From Dioscorea cayenensis subsp. rotundata (Eukaryota > Streptophyta > Magnoliopsida > Dioscoreales > Dioscoreaceae), in the NCBI RefSeq assembly GCF_009730915.1, contig NC_052479.1, positions 3,286,001 to 3,350,000 on the forward strand: a DNA stretch of 64,000 bases, read 5' to 3'. A model generated the notes under the pieces. The model saw only the letters and a list, made by a program, of their open reading frames with translations. It was not told the DNA's origin and ran no database searches. The translations under genes were made by a program, and so were the position numbers. This document shows positions 1-11,690 of the stretch, piece after piece. Position 1 is the stretch's first letter. Every line of letters starts with the position of its first letter.

Positions 1-1371
1 AAGCGATGGATTTAGACCTAGTCTCATGTATGTGATACAAATGTCTTAAATGAATTAAAATATTTTAATTAGTGTCATTAATCTATGAAAGGTTTTTATC
101 ATTGACTTGGAAACCATCAATCCGCTACATCATTTTCAAATTAAATTTGTCTTAGAAACTTGTGTCAATCAGATCCAATTTAATGGGAATTTACACTTTT
201 AAATTCATATAACAAGGACATGATTTAGATTTAAATAATATGAAATTATTGTGCTTAAAGGAATTAATATAATCTATACACAGCATGGAACATGAACTAG
301 CTCAAATAATGAAACAAAAGAGAATCAAATTATTTTAGAGGAAAGGACCGGCACATTACTTTAATTATTTCAATTCTCAAAAAATAAATAAATAAATAAA
401 TAAAATTATCAAAATATTTTTATTTAAAAAATTTTACTTTTAAATTCAAATTAAGATAAAGTTATAAAATTACTCTACTATACCCCTCACAAGTAGTGCT
501 TGTGTTTGTGTGTGAGAAGGGTGATCGCTCTATTTTGCACTTACATCGGCATTGTCATCCTAGTGTTACCCTACGGATCTCGTTGCCACCAATGTCAATT
601 TATTTACAGTGTTTGTTGAGAACATGAGACTATATAAAAATAAATAAATAGAAAAATATTCTATGAACATAAGAAAAATCTACCAGGAGTGTTTAATAAT
701 TTTGGCTAATATAAGATATCTTCATGAGATCATTTTTATGAGGAAATATATATTAGTGAAATTTGTACACATATATACTTGCGTAAAAAAAATAATTATC
801 TTGCACGTACCATCTAAATGAAATGCAAGCATTAGTTTTTTTTATAAATTATTTCAAAATTTGCCTCGGAATAATATTAAAAATCAAAAAAATAGTTTTA
901 TAATTTCTTTTATGTCATATTTATTGATGTTCTTTTTGTTTTCATTTACATATCATTAAATGTCATAAGATGATTTTTAACTGGTAGAATTTTTGTTCAG
1001 CCCTTTATCTTAATATTTATTTTTATGACTTTATTTTTGAATGTATACTAAGTTTTCTTATACTTTGTATTTTCAAAATATTTGATATGGTCGCCACCAG
1101 AAATATCACAAAAAAATTGTGATTAGTTTACTCATATTTCTATTTGAAGTATGAACAAATTTATTAGTTTAGGTCACTAGATTTATGTTTGATTAGAGAA
1201 AATTGATAAAATAATTGTACATTTTGGGATGTACATGGAGTAATTACTCTAGATATTTTGAAAGTACATGTATTATTAAAAAAAATAAAAATAAAATATA
1301 TGATTCAAAATCTACCAACATCTTTGCTGAGGCGGATAAAACCAAAATGAATATTAAGATGAAGGATGAAG
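1..1371. other. AT-rich intergenic DNA, no gene seen
   Basis: This stretch is very AT-rich with short homopolymers and a small AAAT microsatellite near 385-405. Reading frames are broken everywhere and I recognise no protein motif, RNA gene or transposon terminus. Confidence 0.7.
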
Positions 1372-1379
1372 GGCATCAA

Positions 1380-2044
1380 TAGGGCTAATAATGGCGTGGA
1401 CGGGGCAGGCACTGGGATTCTCGGTCCCTAATTCCCCAATGGGGGAAATTGCTTCCCCATCCCCATCTCCATCTTTACTGGGATCCCCATGGAGATTCCC
1501 TATTTGCAAACATTGCTATTGCATTTTAATACTTATAAATTTTAAATTTTTAGAAAATAGATTTAATACCAATACATCTATGAAAAATATAAAAACTAGT
1601 AAACATAAATACATACATGAAAAACATGAAAACTACTTAATATATATAGAGCTCAACAAACTTGTCAAACTAGCATATAAAAACTTATATATTTATATAA
1701 ACTCCAAATGGTTTTTAATATAGAGCAAAATATAAAATTTGGAATTCATATAAATATGCAGAACAATCTAAAATTGAAGTTATTTGTATCATTATTTATG
1801 GATTTGGATTTTTTTAATGTTGGGGAAAAATTATATATATATAATTTCTATCATGTTGGGATCCCTGCGGCCGCTCCCGTCCCCGTTTAGGAAATGGGGA
1901 CTGATTGGCTTGTCCCCACCCCCACATGAGAGGGAATCGGGGAATCCTTGCCCCTGCCCTCACGGGGAAAAAATGAGGAATCTTAGTCCCTGTAGGGTCA
2001 GGTCTCAGAGCGATCGGGGATTTCATGCCCCATTACCACCCTTA
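1380..2044. mobile_element. Small non-autonomous hAT-like element
   Basis: The ends are imperfect inverted repeats: TAGGGCTAATAATGG on the left, and the reverse complement of the right end is TAAGGGTGGTAATGG. They are flanked by GGCATCAA (1372-1379) and TGCATCAA (2045-2052), an 8-bp duplication with 7 of 8 bases identical, as hAT transposase makes. Both subterminal zones are rich in GGGGA/TCCCC words, while the middle is AT-rich; such clustered subterminal motifs are typical hAT transposase binding regions. No transposase reading frame is present, so it would depend on a partner. The short ORFs inside are chance frames. Confidence 0.65.
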
Positions 2045-2052
2045 TGCATCAA

Positions 2053-2463
2053 TAAGAGTGTAATTAAGATATATATATATATATATATATAATCAAACTA
2101 TTATACGAACTTAGTAATAATGGTTCCAAAAAAGATATGTCAAGTTGTTAAATGGGTCATCTTAGACTGCCACATCGACCCGGAGGGTGGCCTATAATGG
2201 ACCACGGCAAGAGCCCAATTGGGCTCATGTTGTGCTGAGTAGCTCGCGGGCTTGCCTATTTAGTTTTTAATTTTTATTCAAAAAATTCAAAATTTACAAA
2301 AAAAAAAAATTAAAATTGGAAAATTATTTTTTAAAAAAAATCACATGAAAACATGCGCGTAAAATAAAAAGTCCAAATAAAAAAATGGCAAATTATATGA
2401 ATAATAAATAAGTACAATTTGAAAGCATTTAAAAAAAAAATTAATAAGCATGCACTTAAAACA
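2053..2463. other. AT-rich spacer with a TA microsatellite
   Basis: It holds a (TA)n run near 2070-2091 and a slightly GC-richer patch at about 2165-2255. I see no coding or element signature. Confidence 0.6.
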
Positions 2464-2472
2464 ATAAAACTA

Positions 2473-2977
2473 GAGTAATGCTATATAGAACGAACAGATC
2501 ACACGAAACCAGCCACACGAATGATGTGCCTGGTGACGTGTGATCTGTTTTTTTTTTAAAATTTAAAAAAAAATAAAAAGAGAACAGATCACACGTGATC
2601 TCTCTTCTCTCTCTCTCTCTTTCTCGTTTAAGTGTGTGCTCCCATCCCGGGAGCGGGGGAGACAGACGCAGTCGGGAGCGAGGAGGCGGGGGAGGCAGAG
2701 CCGGCGGGAGTGGGGAGAGCAGACGGCAGCCGGGAACAGCGGCCGGGAGTGGGGAAAGACGGACGGCCGGGAGGCAGTGGAGCAGAGCAGCGGCACTGGG
2801 CGGGGAGACCAAGGACGGCGGGGAGCACACACTCCAACAAGAGAGAGAGAGATCACGTGTGATCTGTTCTCTTTTTATTTTTTTTAATTTTAAAAAAAAA
2901 AACAGATCACACGTCACCAACCACATCATTCGTGTGGCTGGTTTCGTGTGATCTGTTCGTTCTATATAGCATTACTC
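2473..2977. mobile_element. Mutator-type MITE with GC-rich core (Pack-MULE-like)
   Basis: Both ends begin GAGTAATGCTATATAG and continue as near-perfect inverted repeats for well over 100 bp (about 2473-2655 against 2800-2977), sharing CAGATCACACG blocks. A perfect 9-bp duplication, ATAAAACTA, flanks it at 2464-2472 and 2978-2986; 9-bp duplications are the hallmark of Mutator-like elements. The centre (about 2640-2835) is strikingly GC-rich in a window that is otherwise AT-rich and has open frames on both strands. GC-rich captured gene pieces are a known feature of Pack-MULEs, so the core may be a captured exon. I do not recognise its product, and GC-rich DNA is naturally poor in stop codons, so the frames are weak evidence for coding. 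Confidence 0.85.
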
Positions 2978-3272
2978 ATAAAACTAAAACTAACGTCACA
3001 CGTTGATTTCAATGGAGATAAAATATCTAAAAATTATATATATAATGGTCAAGAGTTTAAATATATATTTTTTCACATAATTTATCAAAAAATGATTTAA
3101 TAAAATTAGTTTTATCCTCTTAAATTTATTTATATATAATTTTAAATGTTTAATTATTTTTATTATTATAATTTAATAATATGGACAAACTATCATAGAC
3201 ATCTTATTTAGGCCCAGATAAATATATTCAAGAAAGAGAAAAAAAATAGGTTCACTTGATTGTAGAAACTTA

Positions 3273-3496
3273 GGAGGTGTTTGTCATGGTTGCAAATTTA
3301 TGTTTTTTGTTTTCAATTTTATGTTGTGAAAAAAATAATAATAAAATATGTTTGGCATTTTATTTTTTTTTAAAAAATTTTGGCAACAATCCTCATGTTT
3401 CAAAAAAAATGGAAGCAACAATTTTATGTTTTCACCTTTTTGAAAGCCTTTCAAATCTCTTCCTTCCACCATGTAACCCTTCCTCTCTCTCTACTC

Positions 3497-3528
<32 letters not shown>

Positions 3529-4282
3529 CTTTTAATCTCTAATTTTTAATATTTTAAAAAATATACAATTTGTTTTAGAAATCATTACTAATCATTTTAA
3601 TATATATATATATATATATTAGAAAAATTATGATTATTGACCCTTGATATTTTACAAATTATTTTATATAGTATAAAAATTATATTTTTAGAAAATGTTT
3701 GTGAAAATTTTTGTTTGGCCCTTGATTTTTATAAACTAGGATATAACATATATATATATATATATATATTTGAAAAAATATTTGTAAAATTCTACTGTTT
3801 GAGCTATTGACTTTTTACTTGATTTAAAAAAAAATGTCTCTATATTGCCCCTCCTCCGCTTTTATTTTTTAAAAAATCGGATGGGTTCAATCTGAATATT
3901 TATATAATATATATATATATATAAATTTTTTTAAGGCAAACTTGAAAATATTTTTTAATTTCAAATGGTTTAATTTTTATGAGATTTTTTTACCTATATA
4001 ATACCAGTCTATGTAATTAATTTTATTTAATAATATAATCAAGTAAACTAATATGGAAGATAAAGTTTAATAAAAAATATATAAATATGAATTTGAAAAA
4101 ATGATAAAAAAACGTCATAATAATTTTTTGCTAACCAAAAGTGTTTTTGTTTTCAGCTTTTTAAAATACACAATAGTGAGTGTATCTTTTTTGTTTTAAA
4201 AAAGTGAAGACAAAATAAAATCAAAGCAAAAACAAAATAAAAAACAAAACTTGAAAAAACATAAATAATGTCAAACGACTCC
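3273..4282. mobile_element. Probable PIF/Harbinger (Tourist-like) MITE
   Basis: The termini GGAGGTGTTTGTCAT and (reverse complement of the right end) GGAGTCGTTTGACAT match at 12 of 15 positions. They are bordered by TTA at 3270-3272 and 4283-4285, the usual 3-bp Harbinger target. The interior is AT-rich with mirrored runs of TTTTGTTTT and AAAACAAAA near the ends, plus a CT microsatellite near 3500-3528. No transposase is encoded. A TTA duplication is weak evidence in AT-rich DNA, so the call rests mainly on the paired ends. Confidence 0.55.
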
Positions 4283-4378
4283 TTAGTTGGCCAGATTATG
4301 GGTTGTGGCTAGCATAAGCAAGGGTCAGCTCAAGAGTAACAAGGCCAATGGAGCAATTGCTTAGGCCCCAATATTTTT

Positions 4379-4540
4379 TAAGGCTTTATTTTTAGATTTT
4401 TTTAATAATAATTTTAATTTTAAGGCCTCATTTTTTTATTTTTTTAATAATAATTTTAATTTTAAGGCCTCATTTTTAGATTTTTTAATAATAATTTTAA
4501 TTTTAAGGCCTCATTTTTAGATTTTTTAATAATAATTTTA
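4379..4540. repeat. Four tandem copies of an about 42-bp unit
   Basis: The unit starts AAGGCCTCATTTTTAG and runs into TTTTAATAATAATTTTAA. Copies begin near 4380, 4422, 4464 and 4505, the first diverged in its second half (AAGGCTTTA). It is noncoding. Confidence 0.8.
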
Positions 4541-6254
4541 AAAACTTTAAATTTTGAAAACTTGCAATAATTATCGTAATATAAAAAATATTTTAATTTA
4601 ATATTTAGCCAATGTTATATAATCTTCGGTAACTTTTAGAATTTAAAATAACAGAGTAAAATATTAAATATTTTTATTTTGATGCTTAATTAATCTCATA
4701 ACTTCTCTAACTAACTCTTCAAAATTATATTTTAATCATGTTGGCTTTTCTCATGCATTTATTTCTCCAAAATTAATATAATATTCATTTATTTTGATTA
4801 TAAATGAGATTCTTTGTAATTTTTTTTATTGTTACATTTTTACTTTTATGAGTTTTGCTCACAAATTTTACCGTTTGATATGCAAAGTTTTGAGGTACAA
4901 CGCAAGTTTCACAAGTTTCTTTGTTCCTTCTTTGATTTATAAATTGGCTGAGAGCACAACACAAGAGGTTGTTATAGTACACGACAAGTGAATAAAATTT
5001 TTGTACCACCAAAACCTCTTTACAAAAATTCTATCGCACAACCAAAAGACTAAATCATCCTCAATAAAAATAAAAATCACAATCACGACATACCACATCC
5101 CACATCCCACGGCACTCTCTGCTGATGCATACCCTTCCCCATTTACATAATCCTCTTCTTTCTTTCCATCTTCGCCTCTTCTCCCTTTTATTTTTCCCCC
5201 TCCCGTTTTTCCAAAAATTTTATAGTTTCCAGGGCCTTCTTATCAAATAGAGGTTTGATTCGTAATATCTATGTGTTTTTGGATAAATAAAAGTGATCAA
5301 TATTTAGATATTGAAAATTTAAACCATATAAAAAATATACATAAATCTTTTTATTTTTTTATCCAAAAATTTAAAATTAAAATTTTGTTAAAAATAAATA
5401 TAAATCCTTTTATATCTTTACCATGAATCATGGGATAAGATTTTCTTGAAAATATCAAATATATTAGTGAACTCGTATAAAAAATATTATTTAAAAATTG
5501 TGTTTATTTTTAATAATAAATTATTTTCCATATATTTTGAAAATACACAAATATAATTATGATTTAATAAGTTTATTAATTATAAAAAATTTAATCATGT
5601 TAATATTGATAATGAGAGAAACTTCAAATTTATTTTTTTTATTATGAAGTTTTTTATTGCGTAACATATAAGATAGTAGTAAGGGTGTCATAAGAATTTA
5701 TGATATTTTGTCCAATACTTAGTACAAATTAAACGGGAATAACACAAAAAATTTTGTGCTATCTATAGAACATTAAACATGGTACAGAACAAGCAGTTGT
5801 GATGTACCACAACTCCTTGTACTATCATGTACAACTTGTACTGTTCTTAATTGTGTATCTGTGGGCTCCTTTCTTTCCATCCGGCCTTTGATTAGGATTG
5901 ACCGGATAAAAAGCATGGATCACAAATCAAATTTTAATATTTTGTAGACTTCAATGGATTGTGGGTTCATGACTTCTATTAGGGGCAAGCTCCTAGTGTT
6001 AATTACCTTGGACATTGTCACAAGAACCTCCGATTAAGAAAATAAGTGTGAAAAAAAAAAACAGATTCTGACAAATAAATTTTATTCATGAATTCATAGA
6101 CTTCATTGAAAGTAGAAGAAGTTTGGAATTTAATCATCTTGACACAACAATAATTGTAGCCTTTTATTCCCTTCCGACTATTTTGCCGAAAAACGCGCTT
6201 TGACTTTTGTTGACTTCTAGTCTTCATCAACGGTTGAAATATGCATCTTAACAT
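4541..6254. other. AT-rich intergenic DNA, no gene seen
   Basis: Only short broken frames occur here. A somewhat less AT-rich patch at about 5080-5240 is pyrimidine-rich. I see no termini or domains. Confidence 0.6.
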
Positions 6255-7800
6255 GATTTAGAAACTTATGAAGTTATATCTTGGATATTTGGATTTGTAT
6301 CTTGGACTTGATTTGGAACTTGATTTGATTCTTCATAAACTTCGGCCTTCAGGCTTGTGAAACTTTTTTTGCAACTTGTGAACTCTCCAACGCTTTATCC
6401 TTAATGTTGTTGAGCTCATTTGTTGATTTGTTTGAACTTAGAACTTGGACTTTGAACTTGCATTTTGGATTTGATTTGAAACTTGATTTGATTTTTTTAT
6501 AAGCTTCGGCGTTCATGCTTGTGAAGCTTTTTTACAACTTGTGAACTCTCCAACGCTTTATCCTTGAGGTTGTTAAGCTCATTTGTTGATTCATTTAAAA
6601 CTTGAAACTTGGACATTTGAATTTGCATTCTTAGATTTTGATTTGGAACTTGATTTGATTTTTCATAAGCTTTGGCTTTCATGCTTGTGAAGCTCTTTAC
6701 AACTTGTGAACCCTCTAACGCTTTATCCTTGAGGTTGTTAAGCTCATTTGTTGATTCATTTGAAACTTGAAACTTGGACATTTGAATTTGCATTCTTAGA
6801 TTTTGATTTGGAATTTGATTTGATTTTTCATAAGCTTCGGCTTTCATGCTTGTGAAGCTCTTTACAACTTGTGAACTCTCCAACGCTTTATCCTTGAGGT
6901 TGTTAAGCTCATTTGTTGACTTGTTTGAAACTTGAATATTTGATTTTGCATCTTAGATTTAATTTGGATTTCAAGCTGTGAATTCCCTATGTCGATGAAT
7001 CACAAACTTGGTTTGACCTTCCATAAGCTTCGTCTGTCATGCTTGTGAAGCTTCTTTTTGCAACTTGTGAACTCTTCAACACTTTAACTTTGAGGTTGTT
7101 GAGCTCATTTGTTGACTTGTTTGAAATTTGTGTCTTGTACTTTGAACTTGCATCTTGAATTTGATTTGGAACTTGATTTGATTTTTTTATAAGCTTCGGC
7201 TTTCATGCTTGTGAAGCTTTTTGCAACTTGTAAACTCTTCAACACTTTAACTTTACTGTTGTTGAGCTCATTTGTTGATTTGTTTGAAACTTGGAACTTG
7301 GACTTATTAGTTTGCATCTTGAATTTTATTTGGAACTTGATTTGATTTGATTTTTTTTATATGCTTCGGCTTTCAGGCTTGTGAGGTTTTTTTACGATTT
7401 GTGAACTCTTCAACACTTTAACTCTGAGGTTATTGAGCTCATTTATCTTGGATGTTTTGAGTTTATCTTGAATTTGATCTGGACTTTAAGTTATAGATTC
7501 TCTGTATTGAGGAATCGCAAATATGGTTTGGCTTTTCATGAACTTCGGCTTTTATGCTTGTGAAGCTTTTTACAACTTGTGAACTCTTCAACTCTTCATC
7601 CTTGAGGTTGTTGGGTTCATTTGTTGAATTTGCATTCTTTGATTTGATTTGGAACTTGATTTGGAACTTGATTTGACTTTTCATAAGCTTCGGCCTTCAG
7701 GCTTGTGAAACTTTTTGCAACTTATGAACTCTTCAACACTGTAATCTTGAGGTTGTTGAGCTCATCTGTTGATTCATCATTTTTTTAATGCCTTGATTTT
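6255..7800. repeat. Minisatellite array, about nine units of about 165 bp
   Basis: The word GCTTGTGAA recurs near 6353, 6517, 6683, 6847, 7041, 7207, 7377, 7557 and 7701, giving spacings of about 144-194 bp with 165 commonest. Each unit also carries CTTCGGC, AACTTGTGAACTC and GTTGAGCTCATTTGTTGA. Several units are a multiple of three long, so the minus strand stays open over two to three units (6497-6883, also 7105-7317 and 7463-7684) and encodes a repeating peptide with the motif SFTSMKAEAYEKS. Frames break between blocks and there is no start context or known domain. I regard it as a noncoding or decayed array, not a gene. Confidence 0.8.
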
Positions 7801-7844
7801 AATTTGATTTTTTTTCCTTTTTTTTCGAATGCTTTGCTTTTGAA

Positions 7845-8545
7845 GGTCTTGAAATTTCTTCATCACTCCTAAGAGAGTCAATGGCCTCAAACAGGGTCCA
7901 TGCGCTCAAAGAGAGTTTTAAGGGTTTCGGAATTTTTTTCATCACTCCTAAGAGAGTCAATGGCCTCAAACAGGGTCCATCAGCTCAAAAAGAGTTTTAA
8001 GGGTTTTTGGAATTTTTCATCACTTCTAAGAGAGTCAATGGCCTCAAAGAGGGTCCATCAGCTCAAAAAGAGTTTTAAGGGTTTTTGGAATTTTTCATCA
8101 CTCCTAAGAGAGTCAATGGCCTCAAACAGGGTCCATCAGCTCGAAAAGAGTTTTAAGTGTTTTTGGAGTTTTTCATCACTCCTAAGAGAGTCAATGGCCT
8201 CAAACAGGGTCCATCAGCTCAAAAAGAGTTTTAAGGGTTTTTGAAATTTTTCATCACTCCTAAGAGAGTCAATGGCATCAAACATGGTCCATCAGCTCGA
8301 AAAAGAGTTTTTAAGGGTTTTTGGAATTTTTTTCATCACTCGAAAGATAGTCAATAGCCTCAAAAAGGGTCCATCACTCAAAGAGAGTTTTTAAGGTTTT
8401 TGGAATTTTCTATCACTTCTAAGAGAGTTAATGGCCTCAAACAGGGTCCATCAGCTCAAAGAGATTTGTCATCACTCCAAAGAGAGTCAATGACCTCAAA
8501 CCGGGTCCAAGAGCTCAAAGAGAGTTTTAAAAGGATCTTCAATAG
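7845..8545. repeat. Second minisatellite array, about nine units of 80 bp
   Basis: CATCACTCCTAAGAGAGTCA recurs every 79-80 bp (about 7861, 7940, 8019, 8098, 8175, 8254, 8334), with the last two copies (about 8412 and 8469) shortened or diverged. Each unit continues with GGCCTCAAACAGGGTCCATC and ends in TTTTAAGGGTTTTTGGAA. A plus-strand frame (7900-8244) stays open over four units and reads a repeating peptide, but it has no conserved domain. The array directly abuts the 165-bp array and shares no obvious sequence with it. Confidence 0.85.
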
Positions 8546-9541
8546 CCCATCCGCTTCAGTGATCAGTTAAGAGGCAATGAAGAGGCCCTCTAAAAGAGAG
8601 CAGTCGACATGCATTAGACATCAAGGTAAGCTTAAGGGGGTCTTGTGAAATTACCAAAATACCCCTCATCTTCGCTAAAAATCCTTTTTTTCTTCTTTTC
8701 TTTTTTCTCTTTTTTTTTTGCATTTAGATCCTCTAACTTTTTATTTTTTTCACATTTTATCAAATTTTGCAAATAAACCCCCAAACTTTCACATTTTCAT
8801 ATTTTTTCATATTTATTATTTTTTTGCAGTTAAACCTTCGTGCTTTCGTATTTTCACACATTTTCACATTTTTTGCATATATGTCCTTAATTATTTCATC
8901 ATTTTTTTCTCCATTGATTTTGCATAAAAGCCCAACTTTCTACAAATGTATTTTTTTACCACGACAGAGCCCTCTTTTTTTTAAATAACGAACAATTATA
9001 TTTCTAAGCATGTTAAAAGTTCAAAAAAACTAACTAGAGGAAAATCTACAAGCCAAGGCATGAGATGGAGATTTTGATTGAGAAAACATGCCAGCATGGA
9101 TACATAAAAGCATGTTGCCACGTATACAATTCATTACTCACTTAATCAAGGAGTGCATGGTTAGTAAAAGCAATCCAAGTTATGGATCCTACCATGGCAT
9201 GGATTGACATGGGAGTGAATGAAGATTTTTTTTGTTTTGTAAAATAAAATCCAGACATTTTTTCTTTATAGCATAGATGCAACCAGAACATGTATAAGCA
9301 TATATATTTTGGATGGAACTCTATAAGAGCATCTACCTCTTTCAAGCTATAAGCACTTGACGAGCTTCTCAAGCATGCCTCGAGATTTGTGCCGGGGTTA
9401 TGAACATCATCTTGCTTGCCGTGGTGGAGCACTTGCCGTGGTGGAGCAATTGATCTTTTCCTTCTTTTTTTTTAAGGGAAACATCAAAATGCCAACAAGT
9501 CAATTTGATGAAGAACTTCATCGATGATCTTTTTTTATGAT
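8546..9541. other. Pyrimidine-rich spacer, no clear gene
   Basis: About 8660-8935 consists of loose repeats in which TTTGCAAATAAACCC alternates with CACATTTT runs, a texture seen again in inverse orientation at about 29120-29275. About 9145-9541 keeps partly open minus-strand frames, but I recognise no domain. It is the left flank of the Harbinger insertion. Confidence 0.4.
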
Positions 9542-9987
9542 TGAGGCCCTGTTTGGATAGCTGTAAAATCCTACATAATCTGTACATTATGGCAGAAAAA
9601 AAATATTTTCACAAATTATGCCATAATGGGTGTTTGGGTACCTAATTTACACCCCAAAAAATATGGCATAATGTGGGGATTCTGCCAGAAAAAAATATTC
9701 CAGTGGAACTGGAATATTTTTTTATTATGAAATGCGTGACCCCTCGTTCGCCCGAACTCCTTCACCCGAATTCCTTTCTTCTCAAAAACTCCACCGGATC
9801 CAGAGCCTTAATGTGCTGCGTTGCCGACTGCCATGCCCAAAAGCTTGAAGCCGTTGCCGGAGTGGAACATCCAAAGCACCCTCCCACCTCCGACAGCTGT
9901 GTCGCCAGCTGATGAGCGGCAACGGTGACGGCTGAAGCCATGACAACAAGGTTTAGGGTTTGATCTAGGGCACCGACGCTCAGAGAC

Positions 9988-9995
9988 TATAAAAG
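9988..9995 (+). promoter_or_regulatory. Likely TATA box of the Harbinger Myb gene
   Basis: TATAAAAG lies about 30 bp before a GC-richer leader (about 10020-10060) that ends at a plausible splice donor, CCAGAGAG followed by GTGTG. The matching acceptor would be the ACAG just before the Myb start codon at 12921, leaving an intron of about 2.85 kb. This transcript model is inferred from signals only. Confidence 0.45.
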
Positions 9996-11204
9996 GGCTG
10001 GTGTTGCTGTTCTCTTGTTCCATCTCTTTCCATTCTTCACACGGCGGCGAAACCAGAGAGGTGTGTTGAACTTTTCTTTCAGATTTGTTTCTTTCTTCTT
10101 TGTTTAATGGCCATGCTTTCATGGAACAAAGTATTTGATGAATAAAAGTTGGATCTTTGTGATTGGTTTTGTTGAATTTATGGGTTCTAATGGTTCATTG
10201 CAATAACGTTTGATCGAAGATCATGATTTTATTCAGAAAAAAAAGTTTGATCGTGATTCATTCAGAAATTTTTGATTTTTTAATTGTTTTGGTAGCGTTG
10301 TGGTTTTGGATTGTTTCCTATGAAGATCAATAGAATACTTTCGTTCTTCTGAGGGTGATGTTGCCCATGCGGAGTAATTTATGGAGACCTGAACTGAGGA
10401 ACATTGACTCGTTTCTAAAGCCAACGCTGCCAATGCTTTGGGTAGTTTTTTTTTTTTGGGAGACGGGAAGTACTCACTTCTTCTTTGATTCATATGCTAA
10501 CCTTTCTCAGCCTTGTTTGATTTTTTTCCTTTTCAATAATTTGTATAAGTTTGTGTTGTGTCCTTATTTATGATTTCCCTGTTTTGATGCTCTAGTTTTT
10601 TTGTACTTTCTGTTGATGGGGATGCTTATGAGATGTGGCTTCATTATAATTATCTTGTTAGGAAAGGAATTTCAAGATTTGTGTTTTATTCTCATGGATT
10701 GAAGACCAGAATTTCTATGGGATAGGGTTGGCGGAAAAGGTTGCCTAGCGTCTTAGCATTTTCTTGTGACTATTTTTTTGTGGTTCTCTTCTATGATTTG
10801 TGTCTTTGATTATTTTTTTAAGTTATCTCTTCCCTTTTGAAGGTGTTGCTTTTGCTTGACATTTGATGTGGCTTGAAGTTGTGCAGCTACTGTTTGTCAT
10901 TGTTTTATTGTGGCTATGACACCGCTTCATGTTTTATTCTTGTTGACAAGTTTTCATGGATTGTGTCCATGGATGATTAAGTGAAGACAAAAATGTTTGT
11001 GTGGATTAACCTTTGTTTTTTTTTAATCTGATCTTGTTTCTATGTTACTCATCTTTTATATGATCGTTCTTTGTTGGTTATGTATAAATAAAATTTGAGT
11101 TCGTATGCCTCACTGTCTTGAATTATTTACTCTTAAAATCCATTGACTCTGCAAGGTTGTATTCATCCAAAGTAAAACTTTGTAAGGTGATCCTCTTCCT
11201 GCCA

Positions 11205-11690
11205 TGCTATTTTCTCTTGCTAATGTTTGGCAGGCTTTCTCCAATATGCTTTGCATGTACTTCCCTTGAGCTTCAATCCTCATTTGAAGGTGTTTTTGCA
11301 CCTATATATTATAAGTTAATATTCACAAACAAAGTTGATGAAGAGAAGCCATGAATGAAATGTGGGAGATTTAATTATTGAAAAAATAAGAAGGCAAAAT
11401 TAATTATTTAATTACCTCTAGTTGTTCATGTAATCTTCTTTGCACTTCCATCTACATACGAATTGCTTCAGTGCTATGAACATTCCTGCTATATAATTTG
11501 CAGTCAGTAAAATCACTTAACAAATGTGAAGAAATACTATATATATATATAGAATTTATCACAAGCTCTTTTAATTTTCTCTGAAAAAGAAATAATTGGA
11601 ATATCATGAGCTTACTCATTCATGGTACGACCCATCATAGAGGAAGAAGAAGCCATGTTTCTTTGTAGCTCGAGTGCAGTAGCTACACAT
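11205..11690 (-). pseudogene. Captured fragment of a MYB-CC (PHR/PHL-type) gene
   Basis: Three exon-like blocks are visible on the minus strand. The block ending at 11416 reads TEAIRM, an in-frame TAG, then MEVQRRLHEQLE, the MYB-CC signature. After a splice-site-bounded gap (GTAATT donor at 11415, TATAG acceptor at 11302) the next block (11301 downward) reads VQKHLQMRIEAQGKYMQS and ILEKACQTLA, the coiled coil that follows in this family. A third block at about 11633-11689 could be the preceding exon. The resident MYR-like gene at 40637-42625 has the identical exon junction between LHEQLE and VQ. Retained intron position means DNA-level capture, not retroposition. The residues differ enough (KHLQM against RHLQL, YMQS against YLQC) that the donor was another paralog. 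The stop codon and lack of a MYB domain make it nonfunctional as protein. It lies antisense in the Harbinger intron. Confidence 0.75.

Noticed and set aside
2595..2951. Six overlapping ORFs in the GC-rich MITE core
   Set aside because: They run into the inverted repeats on both strands and have no recognisable domain; GC-rich DNA lacks stops by chance.
7900..8244. 114-residue repeat protein
   Set aside because: The frame is a by-product of the 80-bp tandem unit; it has no proper start context and breaks outside the best-conserved copies.
6255..8545. Regularly spaced repeats that might suggest a CRISPR-like array
   Set aside because: Units are tandem minisatellites without constant-length unique spacers, in a plant nuclear genome with no cas genes.
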